A stretch of DNA of 53,667 nucleotides from Microcystis viridis FACHB-1342 (GTDB taxonomy: Bacteria; Cyanobacteriota; Cyanobacteriia; Cyanobacteriales; Microcystaceae): assembly GCF_014698335.1 (NCBI RefSeq), contig NZ_JACJSV010000033.1, positions 1-53,667 on the forward strand, in the 5' to 3' direction. Below the pieces are notes generated by a model, which saw only the letters and a program-made list of their open reading frames with translations, was not told the DNA's origin and did not search any database. Shown piece by piece: positions 44,668 through 53,667 of this stretch; within the stretch, counting starts at the first letter, position 1, and each line of letters begins with the position of its first letter. Position numbers and translations under genes: made by a program.

Positions 44668-45255
44668 ATGATTGACTGCCTGACTGTGGCTCGCTACTTT
44701 ATTATCAGAGCTTACGAGGATGGTATAGACGCTGAAATGACTAATATGAAAGTCCAAAAGCTTTTATATTATGCACAGAGCTTGCATTTGGCCCTATACG
44801 ATGAACCATTGTTTAAGGAGGAAATTCAAGCATGGCGTTACGGTCCGGTTTGTCCTGCTGCTTATAAGTTCTACAGTGATTTTGAGGCTAAACAATTACC
44901 AATTCCTCGCCAAGAATCCTTGTCTGGGCTGCCATCGGAGAAAAAAGAACTTTTAGCAGAAATTTGGCAATATTTCGGTAACTACCACGCCTATAGGTTG
45001 AGTGATATGACTCACGCAGAATTTCCCTGGAAAAAGGCTCGTAAAGGTCTGCCACCAGAAGAAAGTTCCACAGAGCCAATTCTCCTTGATGATATGAAAG
45101 CATTAGGTTATCAAAAGCTTGATTTGATAGAACAGGAACATCCGGCCTACAAAGCAGCCATGTCTGAAGTTTTGAAGGAAGCATTGGCGACGGAATCTTC
45201 TCATCCTATTGGGAAAGGAGAAGTGCATGACTGGCTCAATTCCCTTCTCGATTGA
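44668..45255 (+). CDS. Panacea-domain antitoxin (DUF4065)
   Basis: 195 residues from the ATG at 44668, which has a TGGAG sequence just upstream; the frame is open to 44581 but the added part is hydrophobic and unrelated. The Panacea (DUF4065/SocA-like) signature is clear: MTNMKVQKLLYYAQSLHLAL, EEIQAWRYGPVCPAAYKFY and LSDMTHAEFPWKKARKG. Panacea domains neutralise many unrelated toxins in two-gene systems. The next gene overlaps its end by 29 bases and encodes a RelE-like protein, so the pair is a toxin-antitoxin module with the antitoxin first. Confidence 0.88.
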   Translation: MIDCLTVARYFIIRAYEDGIDAEMTNMKVQKLLYYAQSLHLALYDEPLFKEEIQAWRYGPVCPAAYKFYSDFEAKQLPIPRQESLSGLPSEKKELLAEIWQYFGNYHAYRLSDMTHAEFPWKKARKGLPPEESSTEPILLDDMKALGYQKLDLIEQEHPAYKAAMSEVLKEALATESSHPIGKGEVHDWLNSLLD

Positions 45256-45604
45256 ATCTTCTGACAACTTCGAGCGCTCTTTCAAAAAACTGGCAAAAGT
45301 TCACAAAAATAGCTTTGTTGAACTTATTACCAAAACTTTAGAGGATTTAATCGATGACCAATATCCCCATAACTCCCGCCAGGAACCTCTACCGGGGAAA
45401 ATTCGGTTGCCGGAAGGCTGGACTTTTCACAAGCTCGATATCCGGGTTTCAAAAGGTGCTGCGGGGCAAATTAGATTAATGTATTTGGTGAGCGCGACTA
45501 CCTACACAATTAAACTGGTTTGGATTTACAGCCATGAGCAGTTTGTCAAACGTCCTGCTGATGCCGATTTAAAAGCTATTATCCGAGATATTCTGGATTT
45601 TTAG
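45227..45604 (+). CDS. RelE/ParE-like toxin of the Panacea module
   Basis: 125 residues from the ATG at 45227, inside the end of the Panacea gene. It begins IESSDNFERSFKKLAKVHKN, continues with an Arg/Lys-rich core RLPEGWTFHKLDIRVSKGA and GQIRLMYLVSATTYTIKLVW, and ends IYSHEQFVKRPADADLKAII. The fold pattern (two helices, then a basic sheet) fits the RelE/ParE superfamily, which includes ribosome-dependent mRNA interferases and gyrase poisons; which one applies is open. The 29-base overlap with the antitoxin gene supports coupled translation. Confidence 0.8.
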   Translation: MTGSIPFSIESSDNFERSFKKLAKVHKNSFVELITKTLEDLIDDQYPHNSRQEPLPGKIRLPEGWTFHKLDIRVSKGAAGQIRLMYLVSATTYTIKLVWIYSHEQFVKRPADADLKAIIRDILDF

Positions 45605-45709
45605 GCAGAAATCTACTTCTTGGTGGGTTAGGACGCATATGACACAGATAACCAGTAACTGATTCTGCTATAATAAAAAGCGTAGTCGTTATGAGTTGCA
45701 TTTACGGTT

Positions 45710-47068
45710 ATGACTGTCGAGAATTTAGTCATTATTGGTTCGGGACCGGCGGGATATACGGCGGCGATTTATGCGGCACGTGCGAACTTAAAACCCTTGA
45801 TGTTTGAGGGTTTCCAAGCGGGAGGCATTCCGGGGGGACAACTGATGACCACCACAGAAGTAGAAAATTTCCCCGGTTTTCCCGAAGGAATCACCGGTCC
45901 GAAGCTGATGGAAAGAATGAAGGAACAGGCCGAAAGATGGGGGACCCAATGTTATACCGAAGATGTTATCTCGGTGGATTTAAGTCAGCGTCCTTTTACC
46001 ATTCGTTCCACGGACCGGGAAGTTAAGGCCAATAGTATTATTATCGCCACAGGAGCCACTGCCAAACGCTTAGGATTACCCAGCGAGTCCCAATTCTGGA
46101 GTAACGGCATTTCCGCTTGTGCTATCTGTGACGGTGCTACACCGATATTTAGAGAGGAAAACCTCGCTGTCATTGGTGGCGGTGACTCCGCAGCCGAAGA
46201 AGCCGTATATTTAACTAAATACGGCTCTCACGTCCATTTATTGATACGCGGGGAAGCGATGCGTGCCTCGAAAGCAATGCAGGACCGGGTGTTAAATAAT
46301 CCGAAAGTTACTGTTCATTTTCACACCCAAGCACTGGATGTGTTCGGTACAGGCAGTAAAATGGAGGGATTACGCATTAAAAACTCGCAAACGGGAGAAA
46401 TCAGGGAATTAGCCGTTAGAGGGTTATTTTATGCCATCGGTCACACTCCCAATACTTCCCTATTCCAAGGACAACTAGAATTAGACGAGGTGGGTTATGT
46501 GAAAGTCAAACCGGGGACTGTTGCTACCAGCGTCGAGGGGGTTTTTGCCGCCGGAGATGTGCAGGACCACGAATACCGTCAGGCAATCACTGCCGCAGGT
46601 ACGGGGTGTATGGCGGCGTTATTGGCAGAAAGATGGTTATCGGAGCATAATTTAATCCAAGAATACCGTCAATCAGCCACTTCTGAACATTACGAGACGA
46701 AAACCGTTAGCGAAACCCCGGCCGATACGGAGGAAACTTTTGATATTAACAAAACCCGTCACGTTGGGGGTTATGCTTTGCGGAAATTATTCCACGACGG
46801 CGATCGCTTGTTAATGGTAAAATATGTTTCTCCCACCTGTGGCCCCTGTAAAACCCTGAAACCGATTTTAGATAAAGTGGTCGATGAGTACGATGGCAAA
46901 ATTTATTTTGTGGAAATTGACATCGAAGCTGACCCGGAAATTGCCAAAATGGGTCAAGTAACCGGTACTCCCACGGTACAATTCTTTAAGGACCGGGAAT
47001 TAGTCAAGGAAATGCGCGGAGTCAAACAAAAAAGCGATTTTCGTCAAGTAATTGAAAGTTATCAATAA
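45710..47068 (+). CDS. ntrC: NADPH-dependent thioredoxin reductase C (reductase-thioredoxin fusion)
   Basis: 452 residues. Residues 1-320 are a thioredoxin reductase with FAD motif [19 protein letters not shown], redox pair Cys137/Cys140 in SACAICDGA, and NADPH motif [12 protein letters not shown]. After a linker, residues 345-452 form a thioredoxin with the CGPC site (Cys377, Cys380) in [16 protein letters not shown] in cyanobacteria and chloroplasts uses NADPH to keep 2-Cys peroxiredoxins reduced. The symbol must not be confused with the nitrogen regulator NtrC. A TATAAT box occurs at 45669, 41 bases upstream, without a clear -35. A CAGTTAT heptamer array follows the stop codon. Confidence 0.93.
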   Translation: MTVENLVIIGSGPAGYTAAIYAARANLKPLMFEGFQAGGIPGGQLMTTTEVENFPGFPEGITGPKLMERMKEQAERWGTQCYTEDVISVDLSQRPFTIRSTDREVKANSIIIATGATAKRLGLPSESQFWSNGISACAICDGATPIFREENLAVIGGGDSAAEEAVYLTKYGSHVHLLIRGEAMRASKAMQDRVLNNPKVTVHFHTQALDVFGTGSKMEGLRIKNSQTGEIRELAVRGLFYAIGHTPNTSLFQGQLELDEVGYVKVKPGTVATSVEGVFAAGDVQDHEYRQAITAAGTGCMAALLAERWLSEHNLIQEYRQSATSEHYETKTVSETPADTEETFDINKTRHVGGYALRKLFHDGDRLLMVKYVSPTCGPCKTLKPILDKVVDEYDGKIYFVEIDIEADPEIAKMGQVTGTPTVQFFKDRELVKEMRGVKQKSDFRQVIESYQ

Positions 47069-47069
47069 T

Positions 47070-47093
47070 CAGTTATCAGTTATCAGTTATCAG
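47070..47093. repeat. CAGTTAT heptamer tandem array
   Basis: Three full units plus CAG directly after the NTRC stop codon. It is the reverse complement family of the TGATAAC array at 11490. Confidence 0.85.
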
Positions 47094-47128
47094 ATGTGAG
47101 TTTTGAGTTTACTGTTTACTGAAAAAGC

Positions 47129-47161
47129 TCCCCACACCCCACACCCCACACCCCACACCCC
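47129..47161. repeat. C-rich heptamer tandem array abutting a start codon
   Basis: About four ACACCCC units end one base before the ATG of the metal permease gene. They occupy the place of the ribosome binding site. Confidence 0.9.
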
Positions 47162-47162
47162 T

Positions 47163-47993
47163 ATGCTAGAGGCTTTACAATTTGATTTTATGCGCCATGC
47201 GATTGCCGCAGGAATATTAGTTAGTATTGCCTGTGGGATTGTGGGTACTTTGGTAGTAGTTAATCGCGTGGTTTTTATCAGTGGGGGAATCGCTCATGCT
47301 GCCTATGGAGGGATAGGAATCGGTTATTTTTTTGGGATTAATCCTGTGGTGGGGGCGATATTTTTTACCTTTTTTTCGGCTTTAGGCATGGGGTTTTTAC
47401 AGCGTCGCATCCGGGAGAGAGCTGATACTTTAATCGGGGTAATGTGGGCGATTGGTATGGCGATTGGGGTAATTTTTATTGATTTAACCCCCGGTTATAA
47501 AGCTGATTTGATGAGTTATCTTTTTGGTAGTATTTTAACTGTACCGAGGGATGATTTATGGATAATGGCGGGCATAGATATATTAATTATCACCTTAGTT
47601 AGTATCTTTTATAAGGAGTTGTTAGCCATATCTTTTGATGAAACCTTTGCGATTATTCGCAATATTCCCGTGGAGGTAATTTATTTGGGTTTAATGGGAA
47701 TAACCGCTTTAACTATTGTGGCAGTAATGCAGGTAGTAGGATTAATTATGGTAATTGCTTTGTTAACTATTCCTGCGGCTATCAGTGGACAATTTGTTAA
47801 AAATATGAAGGCAATGATGCTCCTAGCGATTATCTTAGGAATTGTCTTTACTTTGGTTGGTTTATGGTTATCCTATAGTTTAAATCTCACCTCGGGGGCG
47901 ACAATTATTTTAGTGGCAGGATTGGGTTATTTAATCAGTCTTGCTTGGAAACCTTTCATCCTCACTATCACCAGAAAAATAGCTAATCTTTAA
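47163..47993 (+). CDS. Zinc/manganese-type ABC transporter permease (ZnuB/MntB family)
   Basis: 276 residues with eight or nine membrane helices. It starts MLEALQFDFMRHAIAAGILV, then AHAAYGGIGIGYFFGINPVVGA and DLMSYLFGSILTVPRDDLWI, all typical of ABC-3 family permeases that import Zn or Mn. The GVMWAIGMAIGVIFI and ALLTIPAAISGQF helices are also characteristic. No ATPase or binding-protein gene of this type is next to it. The frame continues upstream through the heptamer array to 47103; I reject that extension because it gives PHTPHPTPHTP. The metal cannot be assigned from the sequence. Confidence 0.9.
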   Translation: MLEALQFDFMRHAIAAGILVSIACGIVGTLVVVNRVVFISGGIAHAAYGGIGIGYFFGINPVVGAIFFTFFSALGMGFLQRRIRERADTLIGVMWAIGMAIGVIFIDLTPGYKADLMSYLFGSILTVPRDDLWIMAGIDILIITLVSIFYKELLAISFDETFAIIRNIPVEVIYLGLMGITALTIVAVMQVVGLIMVIALLTIPAAISGQFVKNMKAMMLLAIILGIVFTLVGLWLSYSLNLTSGATIILVAGLGYLISLAWKPFILTITRKIANL

Positions 47994-48137
47994 AGCTCTC
48001 CCCTAGTTGTGGTGATATAGCATTTATCTTAATAGTGAGGTATGAGGTTTTTATTTTGGGGAGACAGGAGCCGGTCGTTAATACCAAGTTAGGTTATACT
48101 TCATCTTTATGAGAAACGCCGTAATTTAAAGAAAAAA

Positions 48138-48228
48138 TACCAAATCCGTGTTAATCGCAATGATGATGAAATCCCGAAAGATATACTGTAACTAGATTTA
48201 TCGATAAATTTGGTCGGCGGATTTGGTA
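48138..48228. repeat. Inverted repeat TACCAAATCCG / CGGATTTGGTA
   Basis: A perfect 11-base inverted repeat encloses 69 bases in the gap between the permease gene and the DUF3727 gene. It may be a small mobile remnant; no coding frame lies within it. Confidence 0.5.
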
Positions 48229-48239
48229 AAATCAAGTAA

Positions 48240-48821
48240 TTAATCGAGTTCATCAAACAAAAGTTCCTCTAGAATCGGTCCCATACCGTCATCATCGGGG
48301 GAAACTAATTCAACTTTCCCTTCCCCATCACCGACAGCTAAGAATAACAAAGGAGCAAGGGGACTGTAAATCGAGTATTTTTGGTCTTCGGAAAAGAAAC
48401 TGGCGAGAAATTGCAATTCTTCCGGCTCTGATGACGAGGAAGGAGCATCGCTATCGATTTCTAAACTGAGAACATTATCTTCTTCTAGGGGAGGTAATTC
48501 ACCACTAACGGTTAAGGTGTGAGCAGTGGATTTGAGCAATAGGTCTAATTCTGCTAAAACTGCCTTAGCATCGGCGAAAATCCGCTCAATTTCCTCACTA
48601 TCTTCGATTAAGAAGGCATCAGATTCTTCTTCCTCCGATTCCTCATCCCAAGCTAGAATCATCACCGGGGTATCCACGGGGACAAGAAGCATATAGGTAA
48701 GGTCATCGGTTTCATAGGCATTCTCAATATAACAGTCTAGTGATCGACCTTGCTCATCCCAGAGGGTTATGACATCCGCTTCTTCGAGTTCGTTTTCTTG
48801 AAAATTAAATTGAGGGGACAT
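48240..48821 (-). CDS. DUF3727/DUF1292-type acidic cyanobacterial protein
   Basis: 193 residues, strongly acidic. The N-terminal half (ADVITLWDEQGRSLDCYIEN, YMLLVPVDTPVMILAW) is a small beta domain like DUF1292/DUF3727. The centre has runs of Asp/Glu/Ser (EESEEEESDAF and SDAPSSSSEPEE), and the C-terminal part (KYSIYSPLAPLLFLAV) repeats a beta-strand pattern. Family members occur in cyanobacteria and plastids. Function unknown. It is followed on the opposite side by the surE gene on the same strand. Confidence 0.75.
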   Translation of the reverse strand: MSPQFNFQENELEEADVITLWDEQGRSLDCYIENAYETDDLTYMLLVPVDTPVMILAWDEESEEEESDAFLIEDSEEIERIFADAKAVLAELDLLLKSTAHTLTVSGELPPLEEDNVLSLEIDSDAPSSSSEPEELQFLASFFSEDQKYSIYSPLAPLLFLAVGDGEGKVELVSPDDDGMGPILEELLFDELD

Positions 48822-48868
48822 AGGCTCTCAAACGCTAATGATTGAATCAGAATATCATGAGATGCTCC

Positions 48869-49681
48869 TCAATCAAGCCAAGAATTCCGGTGCAAATGTT
48901 GAAAACCCTGTACATCAGTTAAATTGTATTGTAGGGGCGTGATGGTGATAAAATTCTCGCCAATAGCGCGTACATCCGTAGGCACTTCCGGGGGTAAATG
49001 GCTGTAGTCCGGTTGTTCGATATCTTCCACCACTTCCCCAATTAACCAGTAATAACTTTTACCCCTGGGGTCCAGTCTTTTCTCGAAGGTTTCCTCGTAG
49101 CGTCGCAATCCCTGCCTAGTGATTTTCACTCCCTTGATTTCGGCACTACTAACCGGAGGGACGTTGACATTGAGTAAAGTGGGAACAGGAAAAGGGTTAA
49201 GGGTAACTTTCCTGACTAAAGTGAGGGCAAAATCCGCAGCCGGTTGGAAATCACAAGCTTTAAAACTGGCCAGACTAACGGCAATACTGGGAATACCTTC
49301 GATTAATCCCTCCATGGCCGCGGAAACCGTGCCAGAATAGAGGATATCAGTACCGAGATTAGACCCGTGGTTAATGCCAGCTAAAACTAAATCGGGAGGC
49401 TCTTTGAGGACGGCACTAAGGGCAAATTTTACCGAATCGGCGGGGGTTCCCGAGCAGGACCAGGCAATCACATCGGGGTGAAAAATTCCTTCCACCTGTT
49501 CGGCCCGGATGGGATGGTGTAAGGTTAAGCCATGACCGGTGGCAGAGCGCTCGCCGTCGGGACAAACTACGGTGACTTGATGACCGGCGGCAGCGAGGGT
49601 GTTGGCAAGGGTGCGGACTCCTAGCGCGGAAATACCGTCATCGTTACTGATAAGTAATTTTAAAGAGCGATCGCTAGTCAT
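48869..49681 (-). CDS. surE: 5'/3'-nucleotidase SurE
   Basis: 270 residues from the ATG at 49681. SurE dephosphorylates nucleoside monophosphates and helps survival in stationary phase. The N-terminal metal motif [13 protein letters not shown] (Asp-Asp), followed by [15 protein letters not shown] and [20 protein letters not shown], is complete. An upstream start at 49765 would run through the tRNA-Arg gene on the other strand and is rejected. Length and motifs are normal. The upstream TATAAT at 49715 reads toward the tRNA, so surE needs its own promoter in the same short interval. Confidence 0.96.
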   Translation of the reverse strand: MTSDRSLKLLISNDDGISALGVRTLANTLAAAGHQVTVVCPDGERSATGHGLTLHHPIRAEQVEGIFHPDVIAWSCSGTPADSVKFALSAVLKEPPDLVLAGINHGSNLGTDILYSGTVSAAMEGLIEGIPSIAVSLASFKACDFQPAADFALTLVRKVTLNPFPVPTLLNVNVPPVSSAEIKGVKITRQGLRRYEETFEKRLDPRGKSYYWLIGEVVEDIEQPDYSHLPPEVPTDVRAIGENFITITPLQYNLTDVQGFQHLHRNSWLD

Positions 49682-49711
49682 GGGAAATTTCTGCTCTACT
49701 GCGCCGGCTAG

Positions 49712-49720
49712 TGGTATAAT
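49712..49720 (+). promoter_or_regulatory. Extended -10 promoter element of tRNA-Arg
   Basis: TGGTATAAT (TGN before TATAAT) lies 18 bases upstream of the tRNA 5' end. No good -35 is seen, which fits an extended -10 promoter. Confidence 0.55.
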
Positions 49721-49738
49721 GTAATGGTATTTTATCGT

Positions 49739-49811
49739 GGGTACGTAGCTCAGAGGATAGAGCACCAGGTTCCGGTCCTGGGTGTCGGGGGTTCGACTCC
49801 CTCCGTACTCG
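49739..49811 (+). tRNA. tRNA-Arg (anticodon CCG)
   Basis: A 73-nt cloverleaf. Acceptor GGGTACG pairs with CGTACTC (one G-U pair). The D arm has TAGCTCAGAGGATAGAGCA. The anticodon stem CCAGG/CCTGG encloses TTCCGGT, giving anticodon CCG for CGG codons. The T arm has GGTTCGACTCC. Discriminator base G, CCA not encoded. Confidence 0.96.
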
Positions 49812-50153
49812 TTCAGTAATGTAGGGTTGATTCATGAATCAACCCTACCCTTTGGGGGTAGTAGTGCTTTTCTTGATATGTAAACTATACTCAAGGGATT
49901 GAGTATTACTTGCGATTTTATTGCTCAATCCAAGTTTTTGGGGGGTTCTACCCCCCAAACCCCCCGTTGGGGGCGTGGCGCCGCCCCCAAACCCCCCGCG
50001 CATTAGTTTTTCGGTGGGATGCTTACACGCGATTGTTCATATATTTGTACCAGTTTAAGAGTCACTGATAATTGCTGATTATCGGTGTTTCTGCAAAATC
50101 GAGATGCAGCCTTTTCGTTAACCACAAAGGACACAAAGTTGAGCTTTGCACTA
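49812..50153. other. Intergenic region between tRNA-Arg and mutS with GC-rich hairpins
   Basis: About 340 bases. Besides the hairpin repeat at 49940-49988 it contains an ACAAAGGACACAAAG motif near 50122. No coding frame is supported. Confidence 0.5.
49940..49988. repeat. Double GC-rich palindromic repeat
   Basis: GGGGGG-TTCTA-CCCCCC (49940-49956) and GGGGGCG-TGGCGC-CGCCCCC (49969-49988) are two perfect hairpins separated by AAACCCCCCGTT. They differ from the repeat at 33283 but have the same style as dispersed palindromes in cyanobacterial genomes. Confidence 0.85.
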
Positions 50154-52802
50154 CTACTTACTGTCATCAAAAATATCTAACTGCTGCAGAGAGGGGGAAT
50201 TATCCGACTTAACCGGTTTAATTTTCTTAATTCCTTGACGCAAACCGATCGCAATTTTACTATGTTTTTCGATTTGACCCATCACCTGCATGGCACGATC
50301 GATCACAGAAGCTGGTAAACCGGCTAATCTCCCCGCTTCGATACCATAGGATTTATCCGCACCTCCCGGTCGTACTTGGTGCAAAAATACTATCTCATGG
50401 GGTAATTCTTTGACTGTTACCTGATAATTGGCCACATTCTCTAAAATTGAGGCTAATTCGTTCAGTTCGTGGTAGTGAGTGGCGAAAATCGTCCGCGATT
50501 GCAGTACCGTGGCTAAATACTCGGCCACAGACCAAGCTATGGATAAACCGTCAAAAGTGGCTGTCCCCCGGCCAATTTCGTCTAATAATACTAATGATCT
50601 GTCTGTGGCGTGATTGAGAATATTGGCAGTTTCGTTCATTTCCACCATAAAGGTGGATTGGCCGGTAGCGAGGTCATCCACAGCCCCCACCCGGGTGAAA
50701 ATGCGATCGCAGATGGAGATTTTGGCCGACTTTGCTGGGACAAAACTGCCGGTTTGGGCTAACAATTGAATTAATCCCACCTGTCGCAGATAACAACTTT
50801 TGCCACTAGCATTGGGACCGGTGAGAATAATCAAGTCGGGGTATTCTAAACCTTCCTGATTGCCCAAATTAATCGAATTCGGCACAAAAAAGCCGGCCCC
50901 AAGGGATTGTTCCACCACGGGATGACGACCATCTTTAATATCGATAAGACGACCATCGGCGATTTCTGGGCGACAATATCCCTGATAAACGGCGATTTCT
51001 GCCAATGCTGCCAATACATCCAAAGCGGCGACTTTTGTGGCCACTTCCCGAATTTCTGGGGAAAATTCGGCCACTTGACGGCGTAAATCGCTAAAAATCT
51101 CGTATTCTAACTTATTTAATTCATCTACTGCCGTCAGAATTATATTTTCTTTCTCCTTTAACTCGGTGGTGATATAACGTTCCTCATTGACTAAAGTTTG
51201 CTTACGCACATAATCTTTTGGGGCGAAATCAGCTTTACTGCGGGGTAAACTGATATAATAACCGAAAGTTTTGTTATAATTAACCTTAAGGTTACTAATA
51301 CCCGTTCTTTCTTTTTCTGTCGTCTCCAGATTCTTAAACCAATCGATTACTTCCTGATAGTCGCGCCGGAGGGCATCCAATTGGGCATCAATTCCCTGGC
51401 GAATCACCCCCCCTTCCTTCAGATGCAGCGGGGGAGATTCCACCAGATGCGCTATCACCTGCTGGCCTAATTTTTCTAAATCGGCGGGAATTTGCTGTAA
51501 AGCTTTCAAATAGGGCGAATTTCCCGAAGCAACCAAAGCCGCTAAATCGGCTAATTTGACTAAAGATGCCGCTAGGGAAAGTAAATCGCGGGCATTAGCC
51601 GTTCCTGCACCTACACGACCGCTTAAACGTTCTATATCGTAGATTTCCCTTAATTTTTGCCGAATATCTTGGCGCAGGGAGGGATTATCCTTTAACTCTT
51701 GGATAGTATCTTGACGGGCGCGAATACCGCGAGAATCTAAGAGAGGTTGCAGTAACCAACGACGTAAGGCCCGACTACCCATGGCCGTGCAAGTGCGATC
51801 AATCGCCCATAATAGAGAACCATAGAAGCTACCATCGCGCACCGTTTGGGTAATTTCAAGGTTGCGACGGGTTTGCCCATCTAAAATCAAAAATTCCGAG
51901 ATAGAGTAGGTTTTTAAAGGTTGTAGGGGGACTTGATTGGCTTTTTGGGTATCTTCAATGTATTCTAATAGGCCTCCGGCTGCGCGAATGGCGAGGGGTA
52001 AATGTTCGCAGCCCATCCCCTCTAGGGAACGCATTTTATAGGTGATTAGGAGACGATTTTTCGCTTCTGTGAGAGTAAAGATATTTTGGGGACGGAGAGA
52101 ATAACAAAAACTATCGGGTAAACAGGGGGGGAGATGGTCGGATTTTTCCCCGGGGCGCAAAATACGGTTTAAATCGGGGGCATTGATGGGAAAAAGGATT
52201 TCTGAGGGCTGTAAACGGGTTAATTCTAGGCTTAAAGCCGTTAAATCGCTGGCTTGGGTGGTGTAGAATTCTCCGGTGGAGATGTCTGCATAGGCTAATC
52301 CCCAATTTTCTCCGGTTATAACCACAGCAGCTAGAAAATTATTCTTTTTTGCGTTTAACATTCCCTCATCGGTGAGGGTTCCGGGGGTGAGCAGTTTGGT
52401 GATAGCGCGTTCTACGAGTCGTTTTTCGGCGGCTGCTTCCGTTGAATCCTCTACTTGGTCACAAATCGCCACTGCATAGCCTTTTTCCACCAATAAACGA
52501 CTATAGCGCTCTAGGGCGTGGTGGGGAACCCCGGTCATGGCGACTCTCCCAATCCCTTTACCCCCTTCCTTGCTGGTGAGAACTAATTCTAATTCTCTGG
52601 AGATAATCACCGCGTCCTGAAAGAAACACTCGAAAAAATCGCCCACACGATACAGTAAAAGGGCATTGGGATAGGTTTCTTTTACCTCCACATAATGCTG
52701 GTACATGGGGGTGAGTTTATCGCGATCGAGTCCGCGATAATCACGATGGGGATCTTTATTGGTAGCCGGTGGTTCTAGGGGAAAATCCGAGGGGAGAGTC
52801 AT
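50154..52802 (-). CDS. mutS: DNA mismatch repair protein MutS
   Basis: 882 residues from the ATG at 52802 (a TTG at 52835 is also in frame). MutS recognises mismatches and starts repair. The mismatch-binding Phe-x-Glu motif is in [14 protein letters not shown] near residue 55. The ATPase domain has Walker [18 protein letters not shown] near 660, Walker [16 protein letters not shown] and the conserved [12 protein letters not shown]. The C-terminal helix-turn-helix ([18 protein letters not shown]) is present. The N-terminal 40 residues before [11 protein letters not shown] are somewhat longer than in E. coli, as in other cyanobacteria. It is complete and separate from any mutL. Confidence 0.97.
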   Translation of the reverse strand: MTLPSDFPLEPPATNKDPHRDYRGLDRDKLTPMYQHYVEVKETYPNALLLYRVGDFFECFFQDAVIISRELELVLTSKEGGKGIGRVAMTGVPHHALERYSRLLVEKGYAVAICDQVEDSTEAAAEKRLVERAITKLLTPGTLTDEGMLNAKKNNFLAAVVITGENWGLAYADISTGEFYTTQASDLTALSLELTRLQPSEILFPINAPDLNRILRPGEKSDHLPPCLPDSFCYSLRPQNIFTLTEAKNRLLITYKMRSLEGMGCEHLPLAIRAAGGLLEYIEDTQKANQVPLQPLKTYSISEFLILDGQTRRNLEITQTVRDGSFYGSLLWAIDRTCTAMGSRALRRWLLQPLLDSRGIRARQDTIQELKDNPSLRQDIRQKLREIYDIERLSGRVGAGTANARDLLSLAASLVKLADLAALVASGNSPYLKALQQIPADLEKLGQQVIAHLVESPPLHLKEGGVIRQGIDAQLDALRRDYQEVIDWFKNLETTEKERTGISNLKVNYNKTFGYYISLPRSKADFAPKDYVRKQTLVNEERYITTELKEKENIILTAVDELNKLEYEIFSDLRRQVAEFSPEIREVATKVAALDVLAALAEIAVYQGYCRPEIADGRLIDIKDGRHPVVEQSLGAGFFVPNSINLGNQEGLEYPDLIILTGPNASGKSCYLRQVGLIQLLAQTGSFVPAKSAKISICDRIFTRVGAVDDLATGQSTFMVEMNETANILNHATDRSLVLLDEIGRGTATFDGLSIAWSVAEYLATVLQSRTIFATHYHELNELASILENVANYQVTVKELPHEIVFLHQVRPGGADKSYGIEAGRLAGLPASVIDRAMQVMGQIEKHSKIAIGLRQGIKKIKPVKSDNSPSLQQLDIFDDSK

Positions 52803-52988
52803 GGGTGAAGGAAAGCTGGACAATTCTTTATTCAATTTACCGCTCTTGAGAACCTACGATCAAAGAATCCCAATAGCCTAAGCTGCTGGTTCGCGTTATT
52901 CAATCCAGGGATTAATATCTGAGCTATCTGGGGGGATTTGACATTATTCCCCGTCCGAGAATTATATTTTTGTTAATAACAGTTATTT

Positions 52989-53552
52989 TTAAGGGGTGGG
53001 CTGCACTCTTTTAGTATAGACTTCGGCGGGATTAATTGAGGTGGTTATATCTTCTAAATCGAATTTTCGCCTGGTTTTATCTTTGGTATTAACCTGATAA
53101 ACCAAACGATTAGTGATATCTAATCCAGTTAACCAATTACTGTGGGGATGATAAGCTCCCGTGTCGATATCTAACCAACCGGCACCGGCGACTAATTGCC
53201 CCGGACTTACCCCCGGAAAAGTAAAGGTAATCGTGTGGCCAGTGATAATTAATTTATCACTAAAAAAAGGTTCCGGCATACTGTGGAATTCATCGCGGAT
53301 CCAACAAAAATGAGTAGCATCTTGTTCTTCTAGGGGTAAATGGGGATAAACACCGGCATGAACCAGCCAAATATCGCCTAAATCGAGGTAAAGAGGCAAG
53401 GTTTTCAGCCAATCAATGTGATCTTGCGGTATTTTGTGGTTATAGCTCACGAGAGTAGCATGACCGCCACTATAAAGCCAAGCCGGCAACATTTCCCCCA
53501 TCATTCCTTGGCTGCCCAATACTTCTATACTTTGCACGGTTATAACTTGCAT
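52989..53552 (-). pseudogene. 5'-truncated calcineurin-like metallophosphatase
   Basis: 187 residues that match only the C-terminal part of a serine/threonine phosphatase-type metallophosphoesterase. LPAWLYSGGHATLVSYNHKI, DIWLVHAGVYPHLPLEEQ and LIITGHTITF are present; the His in VHAG and in TGH are two metal ligands. The N-terminal metal-binding blocks GDxHG, GDxxDRG and GNHE are missing, and no such motif can be read upstream of 53552. The apparent start (MQVITVQSIEVLGSQG) replaces the expected GNHE region. With a transposase-like gene beginning at 53618, the gene was probably cut by an insertion and should be inactive. Confidence 0.7.
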
Positions 53553-53617
53553 TTTTTACTCAAAGACAATAATATAGTTCAAGAGTCATAATTAGAAGCA
53601 AAGCACTCATTAAAAAC

Positions 53618-53667
53618 ATGATTAACCTAGAATTCACGGAAGAAGAAAAGAACTCACTGTATTATGA
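53618..53667 (+). CDS. Start of a probable IS630-type transposase (cut by window edge)
   Basis: ATG at 53618 opens MINLEFTEEEKNSLYY and runs off the window. This opening resembles the N-terminus of the helix-turn-helix protein of IS630-like elements in cyanobacteria (TEEEKxxLxYERxHHPHP in my memory). Only 16 codons are visible, so the call is tentative, but the position next to the truncated phosphatase supports it. Confidence 0.5.
   Translation, partial: MINLEFTEEEKNSLYY

Overview
The window reads as a chromosomal segment of a unicellular cyanobacterium, most likely Microcystis or a close relative. This is inferred from gene content (alkane biosynthesis pair, CrtQ-type zeta-carotene desaturase, NTRC, group 2 and group 3 sigma factors, PatD-like and other cyanobacteria-only small proteins), from the HIP1 octamer GCGATCGC (for example at 1825, 3774, 8871, 9098 and 17301), from moderately AT-rich DNA, and from many 7-bp tandem arrays of the STRR type between genes. 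No rRNA, CRISPR array or complete insertion sequence is present.

Layout. 1-9300: the tail of an Rpn-family nuclease, priA, a group 2 sigma factor, a PLP aminotransferase, sigF, an IS-derived inverted-repeat element, then ruvB and hisF back to back. 9500-16000: a small membrane protein, tRNA-Ala(GGC) with a clear promoter, an AI-2E/PerM-type exporter, an RNase HI-ACT fusion, a conserved small gene broken by an amber codon, a 2Fe-2S thioredoxin-like protein, purU, and two tandemly duplicated coiled-coil PD-(D/E)XK proteins. 15900-22500: an MFS transporter, the SRP RNA gene, a DUF58 protein, the alkane pair aar and ado, and zds/crtQ, all on the minus strand. 22600-30200: a GT39-type glycosyltransferase with TPRs, leuC, and a three-gene cassette of PIG-L deacetylase, PglC-like phosphosugar transferase and formyltransferase. 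30300-41700: the (p)ppGpp synthase/hydrolase, a PatD-like protein, a 3 x 70 bp palindromic repeat, a double-ATPase ABC protein, an antitoxin-like gene overlapping a two-domain glycosyltransferase, an M48 protease, a compact D,D-carboxypeptidase and an orphan ABC ATPase. 41700-53667: a Uma2 nuclease, a lipase-like hydrolase, a HAD hydrolase, a Panacea/RelE-like toxin-antitoxin pair, NTRC, a metal ABC permease, a DUF3727 protein, surE, tRNA-Arg(CCG), mutS, a 5'-truncated metallophosphatase and the first codons of what looks like an IS630-type transposase.

Most of the window is core housekeeping. ado and aar together make alkanes from acyl-ACP. PriA, RuvB and MutS serve replication restart, recombination and mismatch repair. 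LeuC and HisF belong to leucine and histidine synthesis, PurU to one-carbon metabolism. Accessory character sits in the duplicated nuclease-like genes, the toxin-antitoxin pair, the orphan antitoxin, the glycan cassettes and the right-edge insertion. The best candidate for an undescribed system is the deacetylase / phosphosugar transferase / formyltransferase cassette at 27855-30073, which may build an N-formylated aminosugar glycan. No function here was tested by similarity search; family calls rest on motifs read from the translated sequence.
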